Shown here: positions 16,706-24,180 of the stretch, in pieces
Position numbering within the stretch: position 1 is the first letter of the stretch
How the letters are laid out: each line of letters opens with the position of its first letter
NCBI GenBank assembly: GCA_934247855.1
Contig: CAKQKA010000011.1
Span: 1 to 25,366, forward strand
Direction: 5' to 3'
Length of the DNA: 25,366 nucleotides
DNA from: an uncultured Clostridia bacterium
Lineage (GTDB): Bacteria > Bacillota > Clostridia > Christensenellales > Borkfalkiaceae
Notes under the pieces: generated by a model
Seen by the model: the letters and a program-made list of their open reading frames with translations, nothing else
Told to the model about the DNA's origin: nothing
Databases searched by the model: none
Translations under genes and position numbers: made by a program

Positions 16706-16734
16706 TTGAAAAATAAACAAATAATTGATATAAT
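16706..16734 (+). promoter_or_regulatory. Sigma-A-type promoter of the cyclic di-GMP signalling operon
   Basis: TTGAAA (16706-16711) and a perfect TATAAT (16729-16734) lie 17 bp apart. A small dyad AAGTT/AACTT (16695-16708) overlaps the -35 and could be an operator. No T-tract terminator for the giant gene is seen upstream of this promoter, so read-through from the fibre operon is possible. Confidence 0.8.
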
Positions 16735-16735
16735 T

Positions 16736-16779
16736 ACGACAAGCGATGTGAGAAGAAATTTTCAATCGCTCGTCGTTTT
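16736..16779 (+). other. Leader hairpin just after the promoter
   Basis: The arms 16736-16747 and 16765-16776 pair over 12 positions with one mismatch (ACGAC-AGCGAT against ATCGCT-GTCGT), followed by TTTTATG. It lies at or just past the expected transcription start. It may act as a weak terminator for read-through from the fibre operon or as a 5'-end structure of the signalling mRNA. Confidence 0.5.
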
Positions 16780-16796
16780 ATGTTATGGAGTGGATT

Positions 16797-18731
16797 ATGG
16801 CGGATAATATAAAAATCATGACTGAAAAAGAAATACAAAACGAAATAAAAGCATTGAAAAATTTATTTTCCGTCGTAAGGCTGCTTTCTGCCGATGATAT
16901 AGGCGCGCGAACCGCTGATTGTGAAAATAAGCGTATCGACGGCAAGTGTTACGAGGTCTGGAAAAGAAAATCGCCGTGTCGCAACTGTATAAGTTATCGG
17001 GCGCTTGTCGAAAAAAAATATTTTTCCAAGGTGGAAAACACAAAGAACGGGTTGTTTTTTGTTATGGTCGATTACCGCGAGGTGGACGGTAATCCTTGCG
17101 TTATCGAGGCGATAAAAGAGTTTGACGATGCTTTTGTCGTTGATTTCGTCGGCAGACGATCGCAGGGCGAAACGTTGTCGGAATATTTCGATAAGACTTT
17201 TAAAGACGTTCTTACGGGAGTCTACAACCGTCGGTATTACGAAGAATATATCGCAAACGAAAGGTTAAGCGGCGGTATAGCCATAATCGATATCGACGAT
17301 TTCAAGATTTACAACGACTTGTTCGGGCATGACGTCGGCGACGTCGTTATAAAAACGATTGCCGACGTTCTTAAACGATGCGTTCGCTCGGGTGATAAAG
17401 TCATTCGTTACGGCGGAGATGAGTTTTTGCTTGTCGTATCGGATACAAACAGGGCTTTGTTTGAAAAAAACATGGAGTTCATATGTGCAAACGTAAAAAA
17501 ACTCTCCTTTGACGCGTATCCCGCAATAAAACCGTCCATAAGCGCAGGATATATCGTTTGCTCGGATGAAAAAGTCAAAGACGTCGTTGTTCGCGCGGAC
17601 GAATTGTTATATATTGCAAAGAGGAAAAAGAATTTTACCGTATCCGACGGCGAAACGAATGCAATCCCGGACAAAAGAAGCAAACTGCTTGTGGTTGATG
17701 ATTCTCCGCTCAACCGCGAGATCTTATCAAGCATACTCAAAAACGAATACGACATTACAGAAGCCGAAGGCGGTAAGCAAGCAATCGAAATCATTGCCGA
17801 TTCGGGCGAAGAGTTCTCTGCAGTGCTTCTGGATCTCGTAATGCCGGAAATGAACGGATTCGAGGTTATTGATTTTCTGAACGCGAACTATCCTGCGGAG
17901 CTTTTGCCGATTATAGTGATTACGGGCGACGAGTCCAGCGAATCCCAGCGCGAGACATACGATAAGGGTGTTTCCGACTATATAACCAGACCGTTCGATG
18001 CGAAAGTCGTTTATAAACGTGTTTCAAAAACCGTCAAACTTTATGCTCGTCAAAGGCAGTTGGTTTCGCAAATTATGGGAGCAATCGACGAACGCGAAAA
18101 AAATCGTTCTATGCTTGTCGAAATTCTAAGCCAGGTGATAGAGCACCCGAACGACGAGGATTGCGGGAGTCATGCCACGCACATGATGATATTTTCCGGA
18201 TATATTCTGGAGAAGTTGGCGAAAAAACACCCGGAATACGGGCTTACGAACAGAGAAATATCGGTCATATCCACGGCGGCGGCTCTGCATGATATAGGCA
18301 AAGCGGCTATCGACCGCGCCATTCTGGATAAAAAAGGAAAGCTAACCGAAGAAGAGTTTAAAATCGTGAAATTGCATACGGTTTTAGGCGAGAATATGCT
18401 TAATAAGTTAAAAGCGTATGAAGACGAACCGCTTATGAAATATGCAAAGCAAATATGCCGTCATCATCATGAGCGTTTTGACGGAAAAGGATATCCTGAC
18501 GGTTTAAGCGGCGACAAAATACCGCTTGCGGCGCAGGTTGTTTCTGTTTGCGACGTATATGACGCGCTTATTTCAAAACGTCCGTATAAAACCGCATATT
18601 CGCACGAACAGGCGGTTTTAAAGATAAAAAGCGGCGAATGCGGCGTTTTTAACCCTTTGGTTCTGGAATGTTTTTTTGAGTGTGCGGACAGGTTTAAACA
18701 AAAACTGAAAGAAGAAGGTTTTTTGCAATGA
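16797..18731 (+). CDS. GGDEF - receiver - HD-GYP protein (cyclic di-GMP synthesis and hydrolysis)
   Basis: A 644-residue soluble protein. Residues about 1-125 form a PAS-like sensor with Cys51, Cys61 and Cys64 (KCYEVW...SPCRNC). Residues about 136-282 are a GGDEF domain with intact GGDEF at 206-210 and an inhibitory-site RxxD (RSGD, 197-200) at the usual distance. Residues about 295-415 are a receiver with Asp301/302, phospho-acceptor Asp346 and Thr376; the usual Lys before Pro is Arg398. Residues about 435-640 are HD-GYP, with HD at 498-499, HHHERFDGKGYP at 556-567 and DVYDAL. Both enzyme activities look intact. ATG 16797 is chosen because GGAG lies 6 nt upstream; an ATG at 16785 just precedes that site. 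Its stop overlaps the next start by 4 nt (ATGA). Confidence 0.93.
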   Translation: MADNIKIMTEKEIQNEIKALKNLFSVVRLLSADDIGARTADCENKRIDGKCYEVWKRKSPCRNCISYRALVEKKYFSKVENTKNGLFFVMVDYREVDGNPCVIEAIKEFDDAFVVDFVGRRSQGETLSEYFDKTFKDVLTGVYNRRYYEEYIANERLSGGIAIIDIDDFKIYNDLFGHDVGDVVIKTIADVLKRCVRSGDKVIRYGGDEFLLVVSDTNRALFEKNMEFICANVKKLSFDAYPAIKPSISAGYIVCSDEKVKDVVVRADELLYIAKRKKNFTVSDGETNAIPDKRSKLLVVDDSPLNREILSSILKNEYDITEAEGGKQAIEIIADSGEEFSAVLLDLVMPEMNGFEVIDFLNANYPAELLPIIVITGDESSESQRETYDKGVSDYITRPFDAKVVYKRVSKTVKLYARQRQLVSQIMGAIDEREKNRSMLVEILSQVIEHPNDEDCGSHATHMMIFSGYILEKLAKKHPEYGLTNREISVISTAAALHDIGKAAIDRAILDKKGKLTEEEFKIVKLHTVLGENMLNKLKAYEDEPLMKYAKQICRHHHERFDGKGYPDGLSGDKIPLAAQVVSVCDVYDALISKRPYKTAYSHEQAVLKIKSGECGVFNPLVLECFFECADRFKQKLKEEGFLQ

Positions 18732-19558
18732 ATAAATTATTTTTGATAAAGCGGATCGCCTTTGTTATGTCTGCAATTATGTGTTTTGCCGCGCTTTGCG
18801 GGTGTGCCCGCAGCCGAGACGATGACGATGACGATCGGGACTTACCGGAGTTAGTTATCGGTTCCGACTATTACGAGCCGTTTGTTTATAAGAACGACGA
18901 CGGCGAACTAAAGGGGCTTGACGTAGAGATTGTAAAGGAAGTATGCAAGCAACTAAGACTTAAACCGAAATTCGTGCATATAGACTGGGAAAAGAAAAGC
19001 GACTATCTGTCGAGCGGGGAAATAGATTGCATATGGGGATGTTTTTCGCTTACGGGCAGAGAGGATGATTATAGCTGGTCTTTACCGTACATGAACACTC
19101 GTCAGGTTGTCGCAGTGTCTGAAAACAGCAATATTTTCGCGATAAGCGATCTGCAAGGCAAAAGAGTAGCCGTTCAGACAACGAGTAAACCGGATGAAAT
19201 CTTTTCGAGACAAACGAAAGATCGGCCGGCAATCCCGGAGTTGAATTCTCTTAATACTTTTCCCGATATGTCCTACGTTTTTGCGGCAATTGCAGACGGT
19301 TACGTAGATGCGATCGCCGGGCATGAAGAAGCGTTGCTCGAGTATATGAAGGCAAGTTCCTTGAAACTCAGGATATTGGAGGAACCTTTGCTTGAAGCGC
19401 AGATCGGCGTTGCTTTTCTGAAAGGTACTCATGCAGACGTTATCGAACGCATTAACAAAGCGTTTCGTTTGCTTAAGAATAACGGATTTTGCGCCGAGTT
19501 GTTTTCCTCTTACGGTCTTGATCCGCAAAATCATGTGGTGAACTATGAAAAAACATGA
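18728..19558 (+). CDS. Family 3 extracellular solute-binding lipoprotein, likely sensor partner of the kinase
   Basis: A 276-residue protein with an export signal (KRIAFVMSAIMCFAALCGC) and a lipobox-like LCGC, giving a probable lipidated Cys26 (Cys24 is the alternative). A run of six Asp (31-36) follows as a linker. The mature part fits family 3 binding proteins for amino acids and other polar solutes: LVIGSDYYEPFVY, LKGLDVEIVKEVCKQL, GEIDCIWGCFSLTGRED and a DLQGKRVAVQTTSKPDE hinge segment. No permease or ATPase gene is nearby, and the gene is locked between the cyclic di-GMP enzyme and a kinase, so a sensory rather than transport role is likely (inference). It overlaps both neighbours, by 4 nt upstream and 14 nt downstream. 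Confidence 0.87.
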   Translation: MNKLFLIKRIAFVMSAIMCFAALCGCARSRDDDDDDRDLPELVIGSDYYEPFVYKNDDGELKGLDVEIVKEVCKQLRLKPKFVHIDWEKKSDYLSSGEIDCIWGCFSLTGREDDYSWSLPYMNTRQVVAVSENSNIFAISDLQGKRVAVQTTSKPDEIFSRQTKDRPAIPELNSLNTFPDMSYVFAAIADGYVDAIAGHEEALLEYMKASSLKLRILEEPLLEAQIGVAFLKGTHADVIERINKAFRLLKNNGFCAELFSSYGLDPQNHVVNYEKT

Positions 19559-21710
19559 TAACGGTTCGATGAGAGAACTTATATTTATCGCTTCTTATAT
19601 TTTGATTGTATTGGTAATATCGGTATTTGCCTCGCTTTTAGTTACCGCGCTGGATAAAAACGACGCCAAAAAACAGATGAACGAAGTTTCGCAATATATC
19701 AAAATGCAGTGTATAAGATATGAGGAGCTCAACGACGAAGACACTTCGCGCAGTATATACGACGTTTCGGATAAAGCGTTTTCCATAAGAAATGCGATAG
19801 ACTATAATTCCGACGACATAGAGGCTGAATTACGTTCGTATGCCGAAACGAACAGATTGAACGGCATTATAGTTACGGAAACGGGCGAGGAAACATCTTC
19901 TGGCAGGATTGTTTCGTATTATGTCGATTTAAAAGATGACTATAATATTTGGAAAACTCGCTCAGTCTCTTTTTCGTCCGTATCCGGCGTTTTGTTCAAA
20001 AGCTTCGGTGAGCGTCTTAAGGACGGCGGATATTATTACGATTATGCCGTAGTTTCGCGAAGTGACGGAAAAGGCATTGTTTTATGCTACAAACGTCAGC
20101 GGATAGAAAACGTTGAAGACGAACGGTTTTCTATAGCTACTCTTCTTAAAGGGTATACATTCGGATCCGCGGGGACTATTATCGTAACGGACGGGCAAAC
20201 CGTTGTTGCGGCTAACGCCGACGGCAATGTGGGGATTCCTGCGGCGGATTGCGCCGTAGTCAGAAAACTCAGACAAATCGATGAATCAAACGAGCTTATC
20301 AGAGTGAAAGACGAAGGCATATATTACGGCAGTCGGTCAAAGTGTAAAAATCTTTTCATATACACATTTTTTCCGGAAGACGAAGTGTTTACGAAACGTT
20401 CGATAGTGTTGCCGTATCTCGTTCTGATCTATGTTCTTGCACTTGTGGTTATTGTAATCGTCAGACGTCTGATTTTACATAAGAAACAGCTCGAACAAGA
20501 CCGAATATACGAAGAATATCGGCTCAACAACGAAAAGCTTGCAGAACAAGCCATTCGCGCAAACGAGGTAAAAACGGAGTTTTTACGCCGTATGAGTCAT
20601 GATCTCAGAACGCCTTTAAACGGCATACGCGGTATGGTTAAAATAGGGGACCATTACTTTGACGATATGGAGAAACAAAAGGAATGCCGTCAAAAAATAT
20701 GGGATGCGTCCGAATATCTGCTCGATCTTGTCAACGACGTTCTTTATATGAACAAATTGTTTGTCAGTGAACCGGAATGGAAAGAAGAAGCGTTCTCTCT
20801 GAACGAACTGCTCATGGAAATAGACAATTTTATCGTAAATCAGGCAAGCGATGCGGGAGTCGAGTATATCGCGTCGACCGAAAAGTTTGCGCATGATTAT
20901 ATTTTCGGCGGAAAAACTCAGTTGAAGCGAGTTCTGGTAAACCTTATAAGCAATGCGGTAAAGTACAACAAACAAAACGGAAGCGTGCGTGTTTATGCTC
21001 GTGAAACAGATTTTAAAGGCGATACCGTAACTTTTGAATTCGGGTGTAAAGATACCGGCATAGGAATGAGCGAAGAATTCAAAACGATAATGTTTGAACC
21101 GTTCGAGCGTGAAAACAATACGGTAAGCGAGAAACTCGAAGGCATCGGCTTAGGTCTTGCAATCGTTAAAAAGATCGTAACGAAAGCGGGTTGGAATTTG
21201 ACGTGTGAAAGCAAAAAAGGCGAAGGAACGACTTTTACTCTTACCGCATCGTTTAAAATTGCCGAACCGCCCGCAACCGATAAATCGAAAAAAATCGGTG
21301 AAGGCGATAAAAAACTCATCGGTAAAACTATTCTTATCGCCGAAGATAACGATCTCAATTACGAAATCGTGAATTTTGTTCTCGGGGTGGCTGGCGCAAG
21401 TATAATCCGTGCCAAAGACGGCGAAGAAGCCGTCAATTTATTCAAAAAGAGCAAAGTCGGCGAATTTGACGCGATTCTTATGGACGTTATGATGCCGAAA
21501 GTTGACGGACTTGCCGCCGCAAGAACTATCCGCGGGCTTAACAGGTCGGACGCAAAAGATATTCCCATTATAGCAATGAGCGCAAGTGCGTTTGACGACG
21601 ATATCAGGAAGAGTAAAGAGGCGGGCATGAATGAACATATTACCAAGCCTATCGATAACGTAAAACTTATTGATTGTCTTGTTAATTTACTGGCGAAAAA
21701 AAGAGGGTAG
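19545..21710 (+). CDS. Hybrid sensor histidine kinase with receiver domain
   Basis: A 721-residue membrane kinase. Membrane segments at about 10-36 and 287-307 flank a 250-residue extracellular sensor of unassigned fold, possibly Cache-like. After a coiled linker come the H-box RRMSHDLRTPLNGI (His352), the N-box NLISNAVKYN (Asn470), DTGIG (503-507) and GIGLGLAIVKK (533-543), all intact. A receiver follows at about 595-715 with AEDND, phospho-acceptor Asp647 (LMDVMMP), the MSASAF switch region and Lys701 (ITKPID). The order kinase-receiver, followed by a stand-alone Hpt gene, is the classical phosphorelay layout. The start lies inside the binding-protein gene (14-nt overlap), suggesting co-translation of sensor and kinase. 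Confidence 0.95.
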   Translation: MKKHDNGSMRELIFIASYILIVLVISVFASLLVTALDKNDAKKQMNEVSQYIKMQCIRYEELNDEDTSRSIYDVSDKAFSIRNAIDYNSDDIEAELRSYAETNRLNGIIVTETGEETSSGRIVSYYVDLKDDYNIWKTRSVSFSSVSGVLFKSFGERLKDGGYYYDYAVVSRSDGKGIVLCYKRQRIENVEDERFSIATLLKGYTFGSAGTIIVTDGQTVVAANADGNVGIPAADCAVVRKLRQIDESNELIRVKDEGIYYGSRSKCKNLFIYTFFPEDEVFTKRSIVLPYLVLIYVLALVVIVIVRRLILHKKQLEQDRIYEEYRLNNEKLAEQAIRANEVKTEFLRRMSHDLRTPLNGIRGMVKIGDHYFDDMEKQKECRQKIWDASEYLLDLVNDVLYMNKLFVSEPEWKEEAFSLNELLMEIDNFIVNQASDAGVEYIASTEKFAHDYIFGGKTQLKRVLVNLISNAVKYNKQNGSVRVYARETDFKGDTVTFEFGCKDTGIGMSEEFKTIMFEPFERENNTVSEKLEGIGLGLAIVKKIVTKAGWNLTCESKKGEGTTFTLTASFKIAEPPATDKSKKIGEGDKKLIGKTILIAEDNDLNYEIVNFVLGVAGASIIRAKDGEEAVNLFKKSKVGEFDAILMDVMMPKVDGLAAARTIRGLNRSDAKDIPIIAMSASAFDDDIRKSKEAGMNEHITKPIDNVKLIDCLVNLLAKKRG

Positions 21711-21713
21711 AAT

Positions 21714-22082
21714 ATGACTTGTAAAGAATTTTACGATATAGTCGGCGGCGATTATGAAGATGCGGTAAGCCGTTTTATGTCGGAAGAAAACGTATTGCAT
21801 TTTATTCCGAAATTTTTGTCGGACGAGAGTTTTTTGTTACTCGAAAAAAGCATGGCTGAAAAAGATATAAATATTGCGTTTCGCGCCGCACATACATTAA
21901 AGGGTATTGCGCAGAGTTTTGCGTTTACCGATCTGGGAAAATCCGCAAGCGAATTGACGGAAGTATTAAGAAAGAATACTTTTGACGGTGCAGGCGAGCT
22001 TTATGCAACCGTCAAATCCGATTACGTAAAAGTTATAAACGCAATAAAACAATTTTTAAAATCACAAAACGAGGAAAAATAA
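21714..22082 (+). CDS. Histidine-containing phosphotransfer (Hpt) protein
   Basis: A 122-residue all-helical cytoplasmic protein. The Hpt signature is FRAAHTLKGIAQSFAFTDLGKSASELTEVLR, with the phosphorylatable His60 and the following TLKG. Hpt proteins relay phosphate between the receiver of a hybrid kinase and a second receiver. Here the donor is likely the kinase encoded 3 nt upstream and the acceptor the receiver of the GGDEF/HD-GYP protein in the same operon (inference). AGAGGG precedes the ATG. The stop is immediately followed by the ATG of the flavoprotein gene. Confidence 0.92.
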   Translation: MTCKEFYDIVGGDYEDAVSRFMSEENVLHFIPKFLSDESFLLLEKSMAEKDINIAFRAAHTLKGIAQSFAFTDLGKSASELTEVLRKNTFDGAGELYATVKSDYVKVINAIKQFLKSQNEEK

Positions 22083-23234
22083 ATGAAAAGCAACAGTATT
22101 TTTTATTCAGGCGTAAACGATCACATTACAGATTTATTCGAAGGACAATATCCTGTGCCTGACGGAATGTCGTATAACTCATATGTTATAAAAGACGATA
22201 AAATCGCAGTTATGGATAGCGTGGACGTTCGCTTTGCAGAAGAATGGCTTAATAAAGTACAAAAAATTTCAGACGGTAAAAAGCCTGATTATCTCGTTAT
22301 TCAGCATATGGAACCCGATCATTCGGCAAGTATAATGCGGTTTATGGAAGTTTATCCGCAAACGACGGTTGTTTCCAGTCAGAAAGCGTTTGCTATGATG
22401 AAAAATTTCTTCGGTACGGATTTTTCCGATTGCCGCATTGTCGTGGGTGACGGCGACTCGCTGGAACTCGGTACTCATAAACTCAATTTCGTGCTTGCGC
22501 CTATGGTACATTGGCCCGAGGTTATGTTTACTTATGAATCATGCGAAAAAGTGCTCTTTTCGGCTGACGCGTTCGGCAAGTTCGGAGCGTTGGACGTTGA
22601 AAAGCCTTGGATAGACGAAGCTCGCAGATATTATATAGGAATCGTCGGAAAATACGGCATACCCGTCCAAAGCGTTCTTAAAAAGGCTGCAAACCTCGAT
22701 ATTAAGACGATTTGTCCGCTGCACGGTCCTGTGCTGGATGAAAAGCTCGGATATTATCTCGGTTTATACAACACTTGGTCGTCGTATTCGGTGGAAGAAG
22801 AGGGTGTCGTTGTTGCATATACGAGCGTATACGGCAATACCAAAAAAGCTGTCGAGCTGCTGGTTGAAAAACTCGGCGCTTACGGCTGCAAAAAAGTCGA
22901 GGTTTACGACCTTGCCAGATGCGATATGTCGCAAGCGGTTGCCGCGGCGTTTGAGTACGGCACACTCGTGCTTGCAAGCACGACATATAACGGCGACGTA
23001 TTCCCGTTTATGCGCGAATTTGTCGAACACCTTACGGAGCGCAATTTTTCCAACAGAAAAGTTGCCGTTATCGAAAACGGATCATGGGCACCGCTGGTTG
23101 CAAAAGTAATCGGCTCAATGCTCGAAAAATCCAAAAATATCTCTTTTGCTCAGAACACGGTGCGTATTCTTTCCGCATTAAACGAAGAAAGCGCCGAAAA
23201 AATCGACGCCTTAGCTAAAGAATTATGCGATTAA
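22083..23234 (+). CDS. FprA-type flavo-diiron protein (A-type flavoprotein)
   Basis: A 383-residue cytoplasmic enzyme of usual family length. The N-terminal beta-lactamase-like domain keeps the diiron ligands: His75, Glu77, Asp79 and His80 (HMEPDH), His143 (MVHWPEVM), Asp162 (FSADAFGKFG) and His214 (CPLHGPVL). The C-terminal flavodoxin domain (about 241-380) has the FMN phosphate loop YTSVYGNTKKA. Such proteins reduce oxygen or nitric oxide in anaerobes; which one cannot be read from the sequence. It is the last gene of the signalling operon, with no spacer after the Hpt gene. No clear terminator follows. The link to cyclic di-GMP signalling may reflect oxygen or NO stress (inference). Confidence 0.94.
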   Translation: MKSNSIFYSGVNDHITDLFEGQYPVPDGMSYNSYVIKDDKIAVMDSVDVRFAEEWLNKVQKISDGKKPDYLVIQHMEPDHSASIMRFMEVYPQTTVVSSQKAFAMMKNFFGTDFSDCRIVVGDGDSLELGTHKLNFVLAPMVHWPEVMFTYESCEKVLFSADAFGKFGALDVEKPWIDEARRYYIGIVGKYGIPVQSVLKKAANLDIKTICPLHGPVLDEKLGYYLGLYNTWSSYSVEEEGVVVAYTSVYGNTKKAVELLVEKLGAYGCKKVEVYDLARCDMSQAVAAAFEYGTLVLASTTYNGDVFPFMREFVEHLTERNFSNRKVAVIENGSWAPLVAKVIGSMLEKSKNISFAQNTVRILSALNEESAEKIDALAKELCD

Positions 23235-23279
23235 TAAGCGTTTTTTACATATCGTAAAATTATATTCAACAAGACAAGG

Positions 23280-23327
23280 CGCGCGAGCGCGTTAATACTA
23301 TACGGTAAACATCGAGCGCAACGATGT
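23280..23327 (+). repeat. Paired GC-rich hairpins in the gene-free region after the flavoprotein
   Basis: CGCGCGAGCGCG (23280-23291) is a near palindrome, and ACATCG/CGATGT (23309-23314 and 23322-23327) flank the 7-nt loop AGCGCAA. A similar phrase GGCGCAAGACCG follows near 23343-23354. The recurring GAGCGC/GGCGCAA phrases look like a repeat-family element, but only one region is visible. The rest of 23235-23460 holds no gene or known RNA I recognise. Confidence 0.35.
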
Positions 23328-23460
23328 ATTAGCAAACACACAGGCGCAAGACCGAGGTTCGCTTTATTCTTTGCCGGCATCGGAAGATAATAGAAAAAAT
23401 TATATATACAACAATTGATTTTGGCGGCACAATGGAAAAAAGATGTTTCAAAACTAAACT

Positions 23461-23514
23461 TAACCTGCATTTTACCGCAGATTTACCCGTTCGTTACCGC
23501 TATAGGTTTATCAT
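23461..23514 (+). promoter_or_regulatory. Four TTACC-like direct repeats at 11-bp phase with a -10 box (PhoP/OmpR-type operator)
   Basis: TAACC at 23461 and TTACC at 23472, 23483 and 23494 start exactly 11 bp apart. TATCAT (23509-23514) is a plausible -10 with no good -35; repeats three and four take the place of the -35. Known Bacillus PhoP-activated promoters carry TT(A/T/C)ACA repeats at the same period. The regulator here is not identified and is not encoded next to the site. Confidence 0.55.
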
Positions 23515-23530
23515 AAAGGCATAAAATCAA

Positions 23531-23570
23531 AAGGAGCGGCGCGTGCACAGCGTGCGCCGTGTATATAAAA
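23531..23570 (+). promoter_or_regulatory. Shine-Dalgarno separated from the start codon by a 10-bp hairpin
   Basis: AAGGAG (23531-23536) is 34 nt from the ATG at 23571. Between them, 23537-23546 pairs with 23550-23559 (10 bp including two G-T wobbles) with an ACA loop. Folding would bring the AAGGAG to about 11 nt from the ATG. Confidence 0.5.
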
Positions 23571-24047
23571 ATGCTTATAGATTGTTTTGCGACCGATAAA
23601 TTTGCGGTAAAAGAATTAGCCGAAAGAATGGGCGAGGACGTTGTTTCTCTGTCCGAGTTTTTGGATAGCGACGGCGGAGAGTTCTTCTCTCCGAACCCGT
23701 ATGTGCTCGTGCTCGATTACGATTTTTGTTTCGATTACAGTGTTATAGAACGGTTTTTCTCGACCGTGTTCGGCGGAAGTAAAGTGCTTTATTGTCTGTT
23801 CGTGGGCAAAAGTCGTGCGGATAAATGTATCGAACTTTCAAAGAAAATCGCGCGCAAAAAGAATATGATTTTGTTCGGAGCGGACTGCCTCGATTATCAT
23901 ACGCTCAGCAAAGACGGGTATTTCAAAAAGTTGGACGAATTAGGGGATAATTTCAAAAACGTAATACCTCTTTCCTCGTTCGGCGGCATAGATTTCCCTT
24001 ACGGCGCAAAAAAGCGCAAACTTATTGCTGCGGACGAAAACGCCTGA
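23571..24047 (+). CDS. Small protein of unknown function, possible flavodoxin-like fold
   Basis: A 158-residue cytoplasmic protein I do not recognise. Alternation of strands and helices (MLIDCFATDKFAVKELAERMG, then DVVSLSEF, YVLVLDYDFCFDYSVIERFF, KVLYCLFVGKSRADKCIELSKKIA, NMILFGADCLDYHTL) suggests a Rossmann/flavodoxin-like fold, but no FMN loop or catalytic motif is clear. There is no signal peptide. The start is uncertain: ATG 23571 is preferred, with in-frame GTG 23559 as alternative, and the hairpin between the AAGGAG and the ATG bears on the choice. It is a single-gene unit behind the phased-repeat operator and ends before a clear terminator. Codon use resembles the neighbours, so it is likely a real gene. 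Confidence 0.6.
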   Translation: MLIDCFATDKFAVKELAERMGEDVVSLSEFLDSDGGEFFSPNPYVLVLDYDFCFDYSVIERFFSTVFGGSKVLYCLFVGKSRADKCIELSKKIARKKNMILFGADCLDYHTLSKDGYFKKLDELGDNFKNVIPLSSFGGIDFPYGAKKRKLIAADENA

Positions 24048-24125
24048 TTTTTTTATAGTTTGATAAAACATATTTTATGCAACAATAACGGGGCATATTT
24101 TAAAGAACCCGAATACATATATAAC

Positions 24126-24158
24126 AAACACCTCGCAAACAGCTCGCGGGGTGTTTTT
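24126..24158 (+). terminator. Intrinsic terminator of the small unknown gene
   Basis: AAACACCTCGC (24126-24136) pairs with GCGGGGTGTTT (24146-24156), 11 bp with one wobble, followed by T residues to 24158. It lies about 80 nt after the stop codon. Confidence 0.85.
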
Positions 24159-24180
24159 ATATCTTTTTATAAAAAGTTAT

